From the NCBI GenBank assembly GCA_045575975.1, contig JAZNFO010000064.1:1-64000 (forward strand): 64,000 nucleotides of DNA. Reading direction: 5' to 3'. Below the pieces are notes generated by a model. That model was given only the letters and a program-made list of their open reading frames with translations. It did no database searches and was not told where the DNA came from. This stretch comes from RGIG8709 sp045575975 (lineage in GTDB: Bacteria; Bacillota; Clostridia; Monoglobales; Monoglobaceae). Positions 42,929 to 52,075 of the stretch are shown in pieces (the stretch's first letter is position 1; each line of letters starts with the position of its first letter). The translations under genes were made by a program, and so were the position numbers.

Positions 42929-43435
42929 ATGCCAAGTGAGAAAATTTTAAACGAGAAGAAAGCTGTTGTTAGCGCTTTAGTTGAAAGATTAAAGGGTGCT
43001 CAGGCAGGTGTTATTGCTGACTACAGAGGTCTTACCGTTGCTCAGGATACCGAGCTTCGTAGAAAGCTCAGAGAAGCAGGCGTTGAATATTCAATTGTTA
43101 AAAACACATTAACACGCTTTGCTGCAAATGAAGTTGGACTTACTGATCTTGATCCAATTCTTCATGGACCAACTGCTCTTGCTACAAGCGCAACTGATGT
43201 TGTTGCTCCAGCAAAAGTTTTAGTTGAATTTGCAAAAAATAATGAACAGCTTGAAATCAAAGCTGGTTTCGTTGACGGAAAGGTTATTGACGCAAACGAA
43301 GTTAAGGTTTACGCAAGTATTCCTTCAAAAGAAGTTCTTATTTCCAAAATGCTTGGAAGCCTGCAGGCTCCTATTGGAAGTCTTGTCAGAACTTTGGATG
43401 CTGTTGCTAAAAGAGAAGATGCTGCAGCTGAATAA
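42929..43435 (+). CDS. rplJ: 50S ribosomal protein L10
   Basis: A 168-aa L10 (MPSEKILNEKKAVVSALVER, ADYRGLTVAQDTELRRKLRE, YSIVKNTLTRFA). The ATG at 42929 is behind AAAGGAGG. Its C-terminal helix binds L7/L12. Confidence 0.96.
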   Translation: MPSEKILNEKKAVVSALVERLKGAQAGVIADYRGLTVAQDTELRRKLREAGVEYSIVKNTLTRFAANEVGLTDLDPILHGPTALATSATDVVAPAKVLVEFAKNNEQLEIKAGFVDGKVIDANEVKVYASIPSKEVLISKMLGSLQAPIGSLVRTLDAVAKREDAAAE

Positions 43436-43491
43436 TTATTGAATAATAATTAAGTTAAATTATAAAATTTTATTTTATGGAGGATAAAAAA

Positions 43492-43866
43492 ATGGCTGAT
43501 ATAGCAAAATTAGTTGAAGAAATCAAAACACTTACATTATTAGAAGTTAATGACTTAGTTAAAGCTTTAGAGGAAGAATTTGGCGTTAGTGCTGCTGCTC
43601 CTGTTATGGTTGCTGGCGGTGCTGCTGCTGGTGCTGCTGAAGGCGGTGCAGAAAAAACAGAATTTGATGTTGTTCTTGCTGACGCTGGTGCAAACAAAAT
43701 CAAAGTTATCAAAGTTGTTAGAGAAATCACAGGTCTTGGTCTTGCTGAAGCAAAGGCTGCTGTTGATGGCGCTCCTAAAACTCTTAAAGAAGCAGTTTCT
43801 AAGGACGATGCTGAAAAATTCAAGGCTCAGCTTGAAGAAGTTGGCGCAACTGTTGAACTTAAATAA
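43492..43866 (+). CDS. rplL: 50S ribosomal protein L7/L12
   Basis: A 124-aa L7/L12 (MADIAKLVEEIKTLTLLEVN, then an Ala/Gly hinge, and KIKVIKVVREITGLGLAEAK). The ATG at 43492 follows ATGGAGGA; the frame extends five codons earlier. A terminator follows, and the expected rpoB does not. Confidence 0.97.
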   Translation: MADIAKLVEEIKTLTLLEVNDLVKALEEEFGVSAAAPVMVAGGAAAGAAEGGAEKTEFDVVLADAGANKIKVIKVVREITGLGLAEAKAAVDGAPKTLKEAVSKDDAEKFKAQLEEVGATVELK

Positions 43867-43880
43867 TTATTTTAAGTTAA

Positions 43881-43916
43881 AAAAACCCTGCCGAAAAGCA
43901 GGGTTTTTCTTTTTTG
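43881..43916 (+). terminator. Terminator of rplL
   Basis: AAAAACCCTGC (43881-43891) pairs with GCAGGGTTTTT (43898-43908), followed by CTTTTTT. It can act on both strands, also ending the convergent lipoprotein gene. Confidence 0.9.
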
Positions 43917-43917
43917 G

Positions 43918-45483
43918 TTATTTTTTTATATAAATCTTTTCTATATTATGATACAAATCCGTTTTTGTGGGATAGAGCTTTCCTCCTATGTTTTTGCTGT
44001 AAAGAAGAACCAAATCTTCAAAGCCTATTCCGAAAAACGGCTTTTTCTCATTTAAAACTTTTTCAAATTCTTCAAACTTTATCATATAATCTTCTTCATC
44101 AGGTGCAAGCTGCAGATTATACTGAGCATTATAAAGCTCTTCATCATCAATTTTAAGCATATTCTCACTTGCAAACATAAACGAATAATCAAGCTCCTGG
44201 GATATATCAACACTTCCTATAAACATATCAAACATTCCATTTTCTATATTCTTAACATATGTTTCATAGGGAACCTTTTCAACTTTTATCTCCATTCCAA
44301 ATGCAGTTAAATCCTCTGCAATTTTTTTTGCAAACTGTTCTTTTAGGTAGCTTTCTTCATTTACCAGTATATTAAACTTAAGTCTTAGATTTTTTTCCTT
44401 ATTTCTGTAAACTGTACCATCGCTTTTCCAACCGTCCTCTTCAAGCAAATCTCTTGCCTTGTTAAGGTCTTTTTTCTCTTCTTCCCTTTTTGCTGTCATA
44501 ATCCAGCTATCCTTAAAAGGCATCGAAGAAGGCGTTCCAAAATCCATAACAGAGCTCTTTAAAATCACCTCCCGGTCAAGAACAAAGGAAATTGCAGCTC
44601 TTACCTCCTTACAGGATAGTGATAAGTTTTTATTGTTATAACCTAAAAAATCATAATTTCCATATGCATAGGACATAAAATCTGCGGTGTTTGCATCCAC
44701 AAATTTCCCCCAATCTTCTTTTTCTGCAGGACACAAGGAAAGTTCTCCCAAAGAGAATGCATACATTGCCGAGTCCTTGTCAGGAAGAAGCTTAACCTTT
44801 ATATAGTCAAGATAAACCTCTCCACCCCACCATTTTTCATTTCTTACCAGACGATAAATGTTTCCTTCATTCCGGTTTTCAAATATGAAGCCACCTGTTC
44901 CATTTGGCTTAAAAATTTCACTATCCGGCGATGTTTCCTGATACTTTATTATAGGAAATTCAAGAAGAGCAGGAAATCTTGAAAGAGGTTTTTGAAGCAC
45001 AAACTCCACCTGATATTTTGAAAGCTCTTTTACTTCCTTAATTTTTTCAATATTATAATAATAAACACTTTGAGGATTTTCCCTTATTGTGTTAACTGAA
45101 TACACAACATCCTTTGCAGTAAATTCTTCCCCGCTATGAAAAAGCACATTCTTTTTAAGCTCCACAACATACCTTTTATTTTCGTCATAACTTGTCCACC
45201 CGCTTGCGAGAGACGGATTTATATTCATATTTTTATCAACCGAAAAAAGTCCGTCATAAACAATATTCAGCATACGGATATTTGCTTTGTTGGTTGAAAC
45301 AAGGGGACACAAGCTGTCAGGCTTAAAAGAATAAATTGTTACAGACCCGCCCTTTTCGTGTCTTTCTTCATCCTCCGTCACAACAGTTTCATCAGTATTT
45401 AAATCATCCTTACCCTTTTTGTCTCCGCAACCGAATAAGGTTAAGGTTAAACAAAAAGCAAGCAATAAAGCAATTTTTTTCAT
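43918..45483 (-). CDS. Solute-binding lipoprotein of an oligopeptide-type ABC transporter
   Basis: A 521-aa family 5 binding protein. The product starts MKKIALLLAFCLTLTLFGCG, a lipoprotein signal with FGC lipobox, then an acidic linker. Core signatures are LASGWTSYDENKRYVVELKK, FHSGEEFTAKDVVYSVNTI and WWGGEVYLDYIKVKLLPDKD. The start at 45483 is set by AAGGAGT; the open frame continues into pgeF upstream. No permease or ATPase gene is adjacent, and the ligand cannot be named. Confidence 0.85.
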   Translation of the reverse strand: MKKIALLLAFCLTLTLFGCGDKKGKDDLNTDETVVTEDEERHEKGGSVTIYSFKPDSLCPLVSTNKANIRMLNIVYDGLFSVDKNMNINPSLASGWTSYDENKRYVVELKKNVLFHSGEEFTAKDVVYSVNTIRENPQSVYYYNIEKIKEVKELSKYQVEFVLQKPLSRFPALLEFPIIKYQETSPDSEIFKPNGTGGFIFENRNEGNIYRLVRNEKWWGGEVYLDYIKVKLLPDKDSAMYAFSLGELSLCPAEKEDWGKFVDANTADFMSYAYGNYDFLGYNNKNLSLSCKEVRAAISFVLDREVILKSSVMDFGTPSSMPFKDSWIMTAKREEEKKDLNKARDLLEEDGWKSDGTVYRNKEKNLRLKFNILVNEESYLKEQFAKKIAEDLTAFGMEIKVEKVPYETYVKNIENGMFDMFIGSVDISQELDYSFMFASENMLKIDDEELYNAQYNLQLAPDEEDYMIKFEEFEKVLNEKKPFFGIGFEDLVLLYSKNIGGKLYPTKTDLYHNIEKIYIKK

Positions 45484-45496
45484 AATACAATACTCC

Positions 45497-46282
45497 TTAA
45501 AGGGAAATAAAGGCACCCATTCTGCCCGTTCTTTCCTTTTGGCTTCTGTAGGAATAAAACACATCATTTTCACAAACCGTACATCTTTTTGCAAAATGAA
45601 TATTTTCTTCATTAATCCCGGCAACACACAAATTATCATTTAACATCCGGGGCAGGTCCACAAGATATTTTTCCTCATCTTTCATACTTACATATTTTGA
45701 GGGAAACAAAGATGCCACATCCCATTTTGTTTCAAAACAGCACGGGCCTATACCAGCTCCCACTGCAACAATAATATTTTCCGCCTTGCATTCAAACCTT
45801 TCCGTCATTATCCTAACTGCCTCTGCCGATATATTAAGAAGAGTTCCCTTCCAACCGGAATGAACTGCGGCAACCGCCTTTTTTTCTTTATCTGCAAAAA
45901 GCAATGGATAACAATCTGCTGAAAAGACTACAAGAGGAATATTCACCTCTCCCGTTACAAGTCCGTCTGTCTCTTCAATATCGCTTGGAACAGAGACTCC
46001 TTTTCCCTTATCCTCTTTTGTTATAACACGGATATTTTTTGTGTGTTCCTGCTTTGAGGACACAATATTTTCATAGTTAAAACCAAAATCCGAGGCCACA
46101 AGCTTATAATTTTCGATTACATTATCTCTGTTATCAGAAACACGAAATCCAAGGTTAAGCCCCTCTATTTTTCCATTACTTACTCCTCCGCATTTTGTGG
46201 TGAAGCAATTCTTAATGCCAAGGTCTTTTATTTCACTGCATACAAAATATCTTCTGTTATGACAAAAAACCTCATTCAGCAT
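45497..46282 (-). CDS. pgeF: Peptidoglycan editing factor / purine nucleoside phosphorylase PgeF
   Basis: The 261-aa YfiH/PgeF family protein has the His/Cys zinc ligands in SADCYPLLFADKEKKAVAAV, HSGWKGTLLNISAEAVRIM and VGAGIGPCCFETKWDV. E. coli PgeF edits peptidoglycan precursors, and family members act as purine nucleoside phosphorylases. It overlaps the YmdB-like gene by 11 bp upstream and is 13 bp from the lipoprotein gene. Confidence 0.9.
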   Translation of the reverse strand: MLNEVFCHNRRYFVCSEIKDLGIKNCFTTKCGGVSNGKIEGLNLGFRVSDNRDNVIENYKLVASDFGFNYENIVSSKQEHTKNIRVITKEDKGKGVSVPSDIEETDGLVTGEVNIPLVVFSADCYPLLFADKEKKAVAAVHSGWKGTLLNISAEAVRIMTERFECKAENIIVAVGAGIGPCCFETKWDVASLFPSKYVSMKDEEKYLVDLPRMLNDNLCVAGINEENIHFAKRCTVCENDVFYSYRSQKERTGRMGAFISL

Positions 46283-47066
46283 TTATATTTCTCCCATCAA
46301 AATAAACTCGTTCTAAATCGTTTATTTTCCCCGTGTTGTGGTCTATATCAAACACAGCACCTGAAAACCACACATCTCCCTCTGCTTTATCAAAGCGAAA
46401 TCTTTTTCTTGTGTAGTACATATCCATTATAATTTCTTTTTTAACTCCAAGAACAGAATCACGGACTCCCGTCATTCCCAAATCCGTTATATACCCCGTT
46501 CCATTGGGAAGCACCTGCAAATCCACTGTCTGAACATGAGTGTGTGTTCCTGCAACTATATTGACCTTACCATCAAAATAATTTCCGAATGCAAGCTTTT
46601 CGCTTGTTGCCTCTGCGTGAAAATCAACAACAAATAAATCTGCCTTGCCCTCTAAGCTTTTCAGAACCTTTTCAACTGCACGGAACGGACAGTCAAGAGC
46701 ATCCATATTTATTCTTCCCTGTGCATTGATAACCGCAATTCTTGTGTATCCCAAATCTTCAACAAAATATCCCTCTCCCTGGGTTTCGGGAGGAAAATTT
46801 ACAGGGCGGATAACCCTTTTGTTATCATCAAGTATGGCCTCTGCTTCCTTATTTGCAAAGGTGTGATTTCCCATAGTTATAACATCTGCTCCTGAATCCA
46901 GAAGATTTTCTGCAATTTCCTTTGTTATTCCATTTGTTTGTGCCGCATTTTCCCCGTTCAGAATACAATAATCAATATTATATTTTTTCTTTATTTTTCT
47001 TAAATTGTTATAAACAAATTCTCTGCCGCAGGATGCCACAACATCCCCAACCATTAAAATTCTCAT
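46272..47066 (-). CDS. YmdB-like metallophosphoesterase
   Basis: A 264-aa TIGR00282-type phosphodiesterase. Metal motifs are MRILMVGDVVASCGREFVY, LNGENAAQTNGITKE, TMGNHTFANKEAEAIL, DFHAEATSEKLAFGNY and GTHTHVQTVDLQVLP. Bacillus YmdB hydrolyses cyclic AMP-type nucleotides and affects biofilm regulation; the role here is inferred. It overlaps pgeF by 11 bp. Confidence 0.9.
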   Translation of the reverse strand: MRILMVGDVVASCGREFVYNNLRKIKKKYNIDYCILNGENAAQTNGITKEIAENLLDSGADVITMGNHTFANKEAEAILDDNKRVIRPVNFPPETQGEGYFVEDLGYTRIAVINAQGRINMDALDCPFRAVEKVLKSLEGKADLFVVDFHAEATSEKLAFGNYFDGKVNIVAGTHTHVQTVDLQVLPNGTGYITDLGMTGVRDSVLGVKKEIIMDMYYTRKRFRFDKAEGDVWFSGAVFDIDHNTGKINDLERVYFDGRNINAE

Positions 47067-47088
47067 AATATGTCCTTTCTATATAAGA

Positions 47089-47117
47089 ATAGGGTGTGCT
47101 TGGTTCTGTCACACCCT
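47089..47117 (-). terminator. Hairpin after the GT2 gene
   Basis: AGGGTGTG pairs with CACACCCT around an 11-base loop. It lies between the GT2 gene and the YmdB-like gene; on the minus strand a weak T-rich stretch follows, so it is a modest terminator. Confidence 0.5.
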
Positions 47118-47121
47118 AAAA

Positions 47122-48363
47122 TCACTTTTTATCCGAAGAATGAGGAGTATGGAACCACTCACCGTCATTTTTTCTGAAAAGGCTTGAAATTCCAATAGGA
47201 ATCCAGCTGATAAGATAAAATATAAACCCAAGAATATTTTTAAAAATCTGTTTTGTAAGCTTGCCGTCTTTATAAAGAGCATATAACGCCATACCAAGAT
47301 TTGCAAAAACAAAACCTCTTAGCAATGCAAAGTTTATAGGCTGAGTCCAGAAACTACATAAAACCGATCCAAGTTCAGGCTTTATTCTGCCTATAATAGT
47401 CAGAATATATATAAAGCACATAACCCCTATACAAGCAGGATACAAAGAATCCCCAAGCAAATTCATAACCATATGAAACGGTTTTAAATTCTTTTCCTTA
47501 ACGGATTTTTTAAGAAGAGGCTTTATATATTTTCCAAAAGCATCATTAATACCTTGCGCCCATCTCATCCTCTGATTCCAGGAGGTTTCAAGTCCCAAAG
47601 GCTTTTCATCATACACCACCGCATTATGTTCCCATGCAACTGGAATATCCTCCATTGCAAGTTTTAGGGTGAACTCGGTGTCTTCAGCAAGACAGGTTGC
47701 CCCCCAGCCGAATTTCTTTATAAGTTCCAAATCAATTGCAAGACCTGTTCCCCCAAGGCGGGCACCAAATCCAATATTATCTCTTGAAAGCTGAGAAAGA
47801 CGGTTGCTGAGCCAATACCAGAGAGAATAGGAGAATGTGAGCCAGGAATCATATGGGTTTTTACTGTCAAGATACCCTTGAACCGCTCTTGCCCCCGTGT
47901 TTATCTTATTATTTATGTGATACAAGAAGTCCTTATCAACTATGTTATCGGCATCAAAAACCGATACATATTCAAAGCCTTCGTCAATTTTGAAAATATA
48001 GTCAAAAGCATATTCAAGAGCATAGCCTTTTCCTTTGTTATTTGCATCACATCTTTCAATAACTCTCACGCCAAAGCTTTTTGCAATGTCTGCCGTTTTA
48101 TCGGTGCAGTTATCGGCAATAACAAAGACACTGTATAAATTCTTAGGATAGTTAAGCTCATCAAGGCTTTTTAATATTCCCGAAATGACCTTTTCTTCAT
48201 TATGGGCGGCAACCAAAACCGCAAATTTATTAAATTTATTTTGTCTTATTTCTTTTTTCGGTGTCATAAATGAAAACAGAGAAATACCGAAATAATATAT
48301 CCCAACAAAGAGGAATATTAATTCAATAAAATATATTATGTATTCAATTCCTGTTTTATCCAT
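47122..48363 (-). CDS. GT2-family membrane glycosyltransferase
   Basis: A 413-aa processive-type glycosyltransferase. An N-terminal membrane helix is followed by the GT-A core: VAAHNEEKVISGILKSLDEL, VFDADNIVDKDFL (DxD), AEDTEFTLKLAMEDIPVAWE and QRMRWAQGINDAFGKYI (the QxxRW motif). Three to four C-terminal membrane helices follow. It resembles chitin or hyaluronan synthase-like enzymes; the polymer cannot be named. No linked polysaccharide genes are present. Confidence 0.88.
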   Translation of the reverse strand: MDKTGIEYIIYFIELIFLFVGIYYFGISLFSFMTPKKEIRQNKFNKFAVLVAAHNEEKVISGILKSLDELNYPKNLYSVFVIADNCTDKTADIAKSFGVRVIERCDANNKGKGYALEYAFDYIFKIDEGFEYVSVFDADNIVDKDFLYHINNKINTGARAVQGYLDSKNPYDSWLTFSYSLWYWLSNRLSQLSRDNIGFGARLGGTGLAIDLELIKKFGWGATCLAEDTEFTLKLAMEDIPVAWEHNAVVYDEKPLGLETSWNQRMRWAQGINDAFGKYIKPLLKKSVKEKNLKPFHMVMNLLGDSLYPACIGVMCFIYILTIIGRIKPELGSVLCSFWTQPINFALLRGFVFANLGMALYALYKDGKLTKQIFKNILGFIFYLISWIPIGISSLFRKNDGEWFHTPHSSDKK

Positions 48364-48474
48364 TCAGACACCTCCTTTTATTTCGTATTACCTAAAGACA
48401 TATTATACCACCAACAGACACACTTTTCAAGTCCTTTTTAATATTTTATGCAATACAAGATTTTTTATTTACAC

Positions 48475-48507
48475 AAAAAATAAGACGGGTTACCGCCTTA
48501 TTTTTCA
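48475..48507 (-). terminator. Terminator of icd
   Basis: AAATAAGGCGG pairs with CCGTCTTATTT (one mismatch), followed on the minus strand by TTTTTTG-like sequence. It lies just after the icd stop at 48515. Confidence 0.75.
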
Positions 48508-48514
48508 AATATTT

Positions 48515-49723
48515 TTAAAGCATTTTTTTAAGTGTTTCACCAACTGCATATAGAAAATCTTCTGTGTTCACCTTTTTCTTGTTTTCAAGAGTTGAAAGAA
48601 GAGCAAGGTCCCCCGTCATAATTCCGCTTTCAATAGTTTCGATTGTTGCCTTTTCAAGCTTGTCTGCAAAGTCTGAAAGCTCAGGTGTTTTATCAAGCTC
48701 GCCTCTTTTTCTGAGAGCACCTGTCCATGCAAACAGTGTTGCAACACTGTTTGTTGAAGTTTCTTCACCCTTTAAGTGCTTATAATAATGGCGCTGAACT
48801 GTTCCGTGAGCTGCTTCGTATTCATAATATCCTTCGGGTGAAACTAAAACTGATGTCATCATTGCAAGGCTTCCATACGCAGTTGCAACCATATCACTCA
48901 TAACATCCCCGTCATAATTCTTACATGCCCAGATATATCCGCCCTCTGAACGGATAACTCTTGCAACGGCATCGTCTATCAGGGTGTAGAAATATTCAAT
49001 TCCTGCCTCTTCAAATTTTGCCTTATATTCGTTTTCATAAACCTCGGAAAAAATATCCTTGAAGTGGTGGTCATATTTCTTTGAAATTGTGTCCTTTGAT
49101 GCAAACCATATATCCTGTTTAAGCTCTAAGGCATAGTTAAAACAGCTTCTTGCAAAGCTTTTTATTGAATTGTCCTTATTATGTAAGCCCTGGATAATTC
49201 CGTCTGAATCAGAAAAATCATAGATAAGATTTTGTTCTTCCCCATTCTCCCCTTTAACAGTGAGGTATGCTTTTGAGCCTTTTTTAACCTGCATTTCGGT
49301 ATTCTTATAAACATCCCCGTATGCATGACGGGCAATTGTAATAGGCTTTGTCCAGGTTGGAATAAATGGAGTTATTCCCTTAACAATAATTGGAGTTCTG
49401 AAAACTGTTCCGTCAAGGATTGCTCTTATTGTTCCGTTTGGGGACTTCCACATACTTTTTAAGTTATATTCATCCACTCTTGCAGCATTTGGAGTGATTG
49501 TTGCACATTTTACGGCAACACCGTATTTCTTTGTTGCTTCTGCAGAATCAATAGTAACCTGATCATCTGTTTCATCTCTGTGTTTAAGTCCCAAATCATA
49601 ATACTCTGTTTTTAAATCTACATATGGAAGGATTAAAATATCTTTAATCATTTTCCATATAATTCTTGTCATTTCATCCCCATCCATCTCAACAAGGGGA
49701 GTTTTCATCGCTATTTTTGCCAT
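48515..49723 (-). CDS. icd: NADP-dependent isocitrate dehydrogenase
   Basis: A 402-aa dimeric, eukaryotic-like IDH. It begins MAKIAMKTPLVEMDGDEMTR and has SMWKSPNGTIRAILDGTVFR, KKYDHHFKDIFSEVYEN and AYGSLAMMTSVLVSPEGYY. The length and the NGTIRAILDG block match the NADP type. It is isolated, with no other TCA genes in the window. Confidence 0.94.
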   Translation of the reverse strand: MAKIAMKTPLVEMDGDEMTRIIWKMIKDILILPYVDLKTEYYDLGLKHRDETDDQVTIDSAEATKKYGVAVKCATITPNAARVDEYNLKSMWKSPNGTIRAILDGTVFRTPIIVKGITPFIPTWTKPITIARHAYGDVYKNTEMQVKKGSKAYLTVKGENGEEQNLIYDFSDSDGIIQGLHNKDNSIKSFARSCFNYALELKQDIWFASKDTISKKYDHHFKDIFSEVYENEYKAKFEEAGIEYFYTLIDDAVARVIRSEGGYIWACKNYDGDVMSDMVATAYGSLAMMTSVLVSPEGYYEYEAAHGTVQRHYYKHLKGEETSTNSVATLFAWTGALRKRGELDKTPELSDFADKLEKATIETIESGIMTGDLALLSTLENKKKVNTEDFLYAVGETLKKML

Positions 49724-49779
49724 ATTTTATGTCTCCTTTTTTATCTTTATATCATTATAACAAATTATTTTTCATTTGT

Positions 49780-51864
49780 CTATACAAATAAATTTGCAAT
49801 CTGATAAAATAATGCTGACACAATCCACGCTGTTGCTATGTTAAGTGTCACAGAAAATACTGTTTTGCGGACAGAATTTGTTTCCCTGTAAACCGTTCCG
49901 CAAGTTGCGGCACAAGGCACATATAAAAGGCAGAAAAGCATCATTGAATACGCATTTATCCCACCAAAGCCCTGACCTGTGAGAATTTCGAAAAGCTGAT
50001 TCATTCCTCCCTCTGAAAGAATATTTCCCACCCCGTATAAAACACTCATACTGGAAACCACAATTTCCTTTGCGGCTATTCCTGAAATCAGGGATACTAT
50101 AATCTGCCAATATCCCAGTCCGCAGGGTTTCATAATGGGTTCAAGCACCTTTCCGATATATGCACCAAAGCTTTCGGACATATCACCTGCTGCACCCTTT
50201 GGCCCGAAATTCAAAACAAACCACAGAATAATTGATGCTATAAATATAACGGTTCCTGCTTTTGTCAGGTAATCCTTAACCTTTTCTGTTACATAAATCG
50301 TTACAGTTCTCAAGTTTGGTGTTTTATATTCAGGAAGCTCTATCAAAAGAGCCTTTGCTTCTTTTTCTCGACTTAAAACTGTTATTATTTTTGCGATTAC
50401 AACTGCGATAACAAGTCCTATAATATACATTGAATATGCTGAAACAAAGGCATATTTTTCAAAAAACATTCCTGAAAGCAGAACATATATGAGAAGTCTT
50501 GCACTGCAGGACATAAAAGGCGTTATAAAAATGGTTTTAAGCTTATCCCTTTCATCCTCCAAGGTTCTTGTTGCCATTATTGCTGGAACTGTGCATCCAA
50601 AGCCTAAAAGCATTGGAATAAAGGCTCTGCCTGAAAGTCCGATTTTGCCCATTACAGAGTCCATAACATATGCAACTCTTGACATATATCCGCTGTCTTC
50701 AAGAAAAGCAAGGGCAATAAACAGGATTATAATATTAGGTAAAAATGTCAGTATCCCGCCAACACCTGCAATTATACCGTCAACCACCAGTGAAATCATT
50801 CCCTGACTACAGCCAATGAACAATAGTCCCGCTTCTGTCATAGCTGATATATTTTCAAGAAAGACTTCGAAATATCCTTTCAGGAAATCTCCCACCGTGA
50901 ATGTGAGGAAGAAAACCAATGCCATAATCCCAAGAAAAACAGGAATACCGAAAAAAGGATGTGTAAGCACCTTATCAATCTTATCGGTTTTTTCACTTTT
51001 TTCCTCTTTATTAACAAGAACTTCTCTTATTACCTCTTCTATAAAATCATACTTTTGATTTATTATATCCGACTCATAACTTCTGTCTATAATTCCTTCC
51101 GCATTTACAGGATACTCCGCCATAACCTTATTATCCTGTTCAAGATACTTTATTGCATACCAGCGGTAATTTTCTAGTTCTGGATATTTTGTTTCAAGAA
51201 GATAGGTTATTTTATCTATTTTATCCTCGATTTCATCGCTGTAAACAAGAGCATATTCCTCGTGGTGATCGTGAATATGATTTCCCGATTCATGATGATG
51301 TTCAAGGGGGTGTGCCTTTTTTTCCTTATGATGGCTTACTGCATGCATCAGGATATTAAGCCCGCTCCTTTTTCTTCCGCATACGGGCACAACAGGAATA
51401 CCAAGCATTTCGGGAAGTCTGTGAAGATCTATCTCCATTCCTCTCTCTTCAACTATATCCATCATATTAAGTGCAAGGACAACCGGCTTTCCAAGCTCAA
51501 TAAGCTGAAGTGTGAGATACAGACTCCTCTCAAGGCAGGAGGCATCTGCAACATCAACTATAACATCAGCCTCATCGCTTGTTATATACTGCCTTGATAA
51601 TATCTCTTCCATTGTATAAGAAGTAAGAGAATATATTCCCGGAAGGTCAACAAGCTTATATATATGGTTATGATAGGTTGCTGTTCCCTCCTTTTTCTCA
51701 ACAGTAACTCCGGGCCAGTTGGCAACCTTAAGTCTTGCTCCCGTGTATGCATTGAAAAGAGTTGTTTTCCCGCAGTTGGGATTTCCTATAAAGGCAACAC
51801 TTATTTCCTCTTTTTCCTGAACAAACTTTTCATTTTTCTTTTCAACTGTTGCTTCAATTTTCAT
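49780..51864 (-). CDS. feoB: Ferrous iron transport protein B
   Basis: The 694-aa membrane Fe(II) transporter. The N-terminal G domain has GNPNCGKTTLFN (residues 27-38), DLPGIYSL and NMMD. A His-rich insert (about 174-201) precedes the membrane part, which has Gate domains (VDGIIAGVGGILTFLPNI, then LLGFGCTVPAIMATRTLEDE). The ATG at 51864 overlaps the feoA end by 11 bp (ATGAAAATTGA). It lies downstream of feoA. Confidence 0.96.
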   Translation of the reverse strand: MKIEATVEKKNEKFVQEKEEISVAFIGNPNCGKTTLFNAYTGARLKVANWPGVTVEKKEGTATYHNHIYKLVDLPGIYSLTSYTMEEILSRQYITSDEADVIVDVADASCLERSLYLTLQLIELGKPVVLALNMMDIVEERGMEIDLHRLPEMLGIPVVPVCGRKRSGLNILMHAVSHHKEKKAHPLEHHHESGNHIHDHHEEYALVYSDEIEDKIDKITYLLETKYPELENYRWYAIKYLEQDNKVMAEYPVNAEGIIDRSYESDIINQKYDFIEEVIREVLVNKEEKSEKTDKIDKVLTHPFFGIPVFLGIMALVFFLTFTVGDFLKGYFEVFLENISAMTEAGLLFIGCSQGMISLVVDGIIAGVGGILTFLPNIIILFIALAFLEDSGYMSRVAYVMDSVMGKIGLSGRAFIPMLLGFGCTVPAIMATRTLEDERDKLKTIFITPFMSCSARLLIYVLLSGMFFEKYAFVSAYSMYIIGLVIAVVIAKIITVLSREKEAKALLIELPEYKTPNLRTVTIYVTEKVKDYLTKAGTVIFIASIILWFVLNFGPKGAAGDMSESFGAYIGKVLEPIMKPCGLGYWQIIVSLISGIAAKEIVVSSMSVLYGVGNILSEGGMNQLFEILTGQGFGGINAYSMMLFCLLYVPCAATCGTVYRETNSVRKTVFSVTLNIATAWIVSALFYQIANLFV

Positions 51865-52075
51865 CAATAATTATCCCTTCTGCAATTTTTCTGCCTATGG
51901 CAAACCTGGTTCCCCTGACCTTAATAATCATTGACCCGTTACCTTTTAAATTAAGCACAGAAACCTTGCTTTTTTGTGTCAGCCCAAGGATTTCAAGTCT
52001 TCTTTTTATTTCGTGTTCAAGCTCTATTCCCACAGCGGTGTAAGTTTTTCCACTCTGTCCCTCAGAAAGCATCAT
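51854..52075 (-). CDS. feoA: Ferrous iron transport protein A
   Basis: A 73-aa FeoA (SH3-like) accessory of FeoB, with LEILGLTQKSKVSVL, MIIKVRGTRFAIGRKIAEG. Its start overlaps the glycosyltransferase gene by 4 bp. Its end overlaps feoB. Confidence 0.88.
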   Translation of the reverse strand: MMLSEGQSGKTYTAVGIELEHEIKRRLEILGLTQKSKVSVLNLKGNGSMIIKVRGTRFAIGRKIAEGIIIDEN

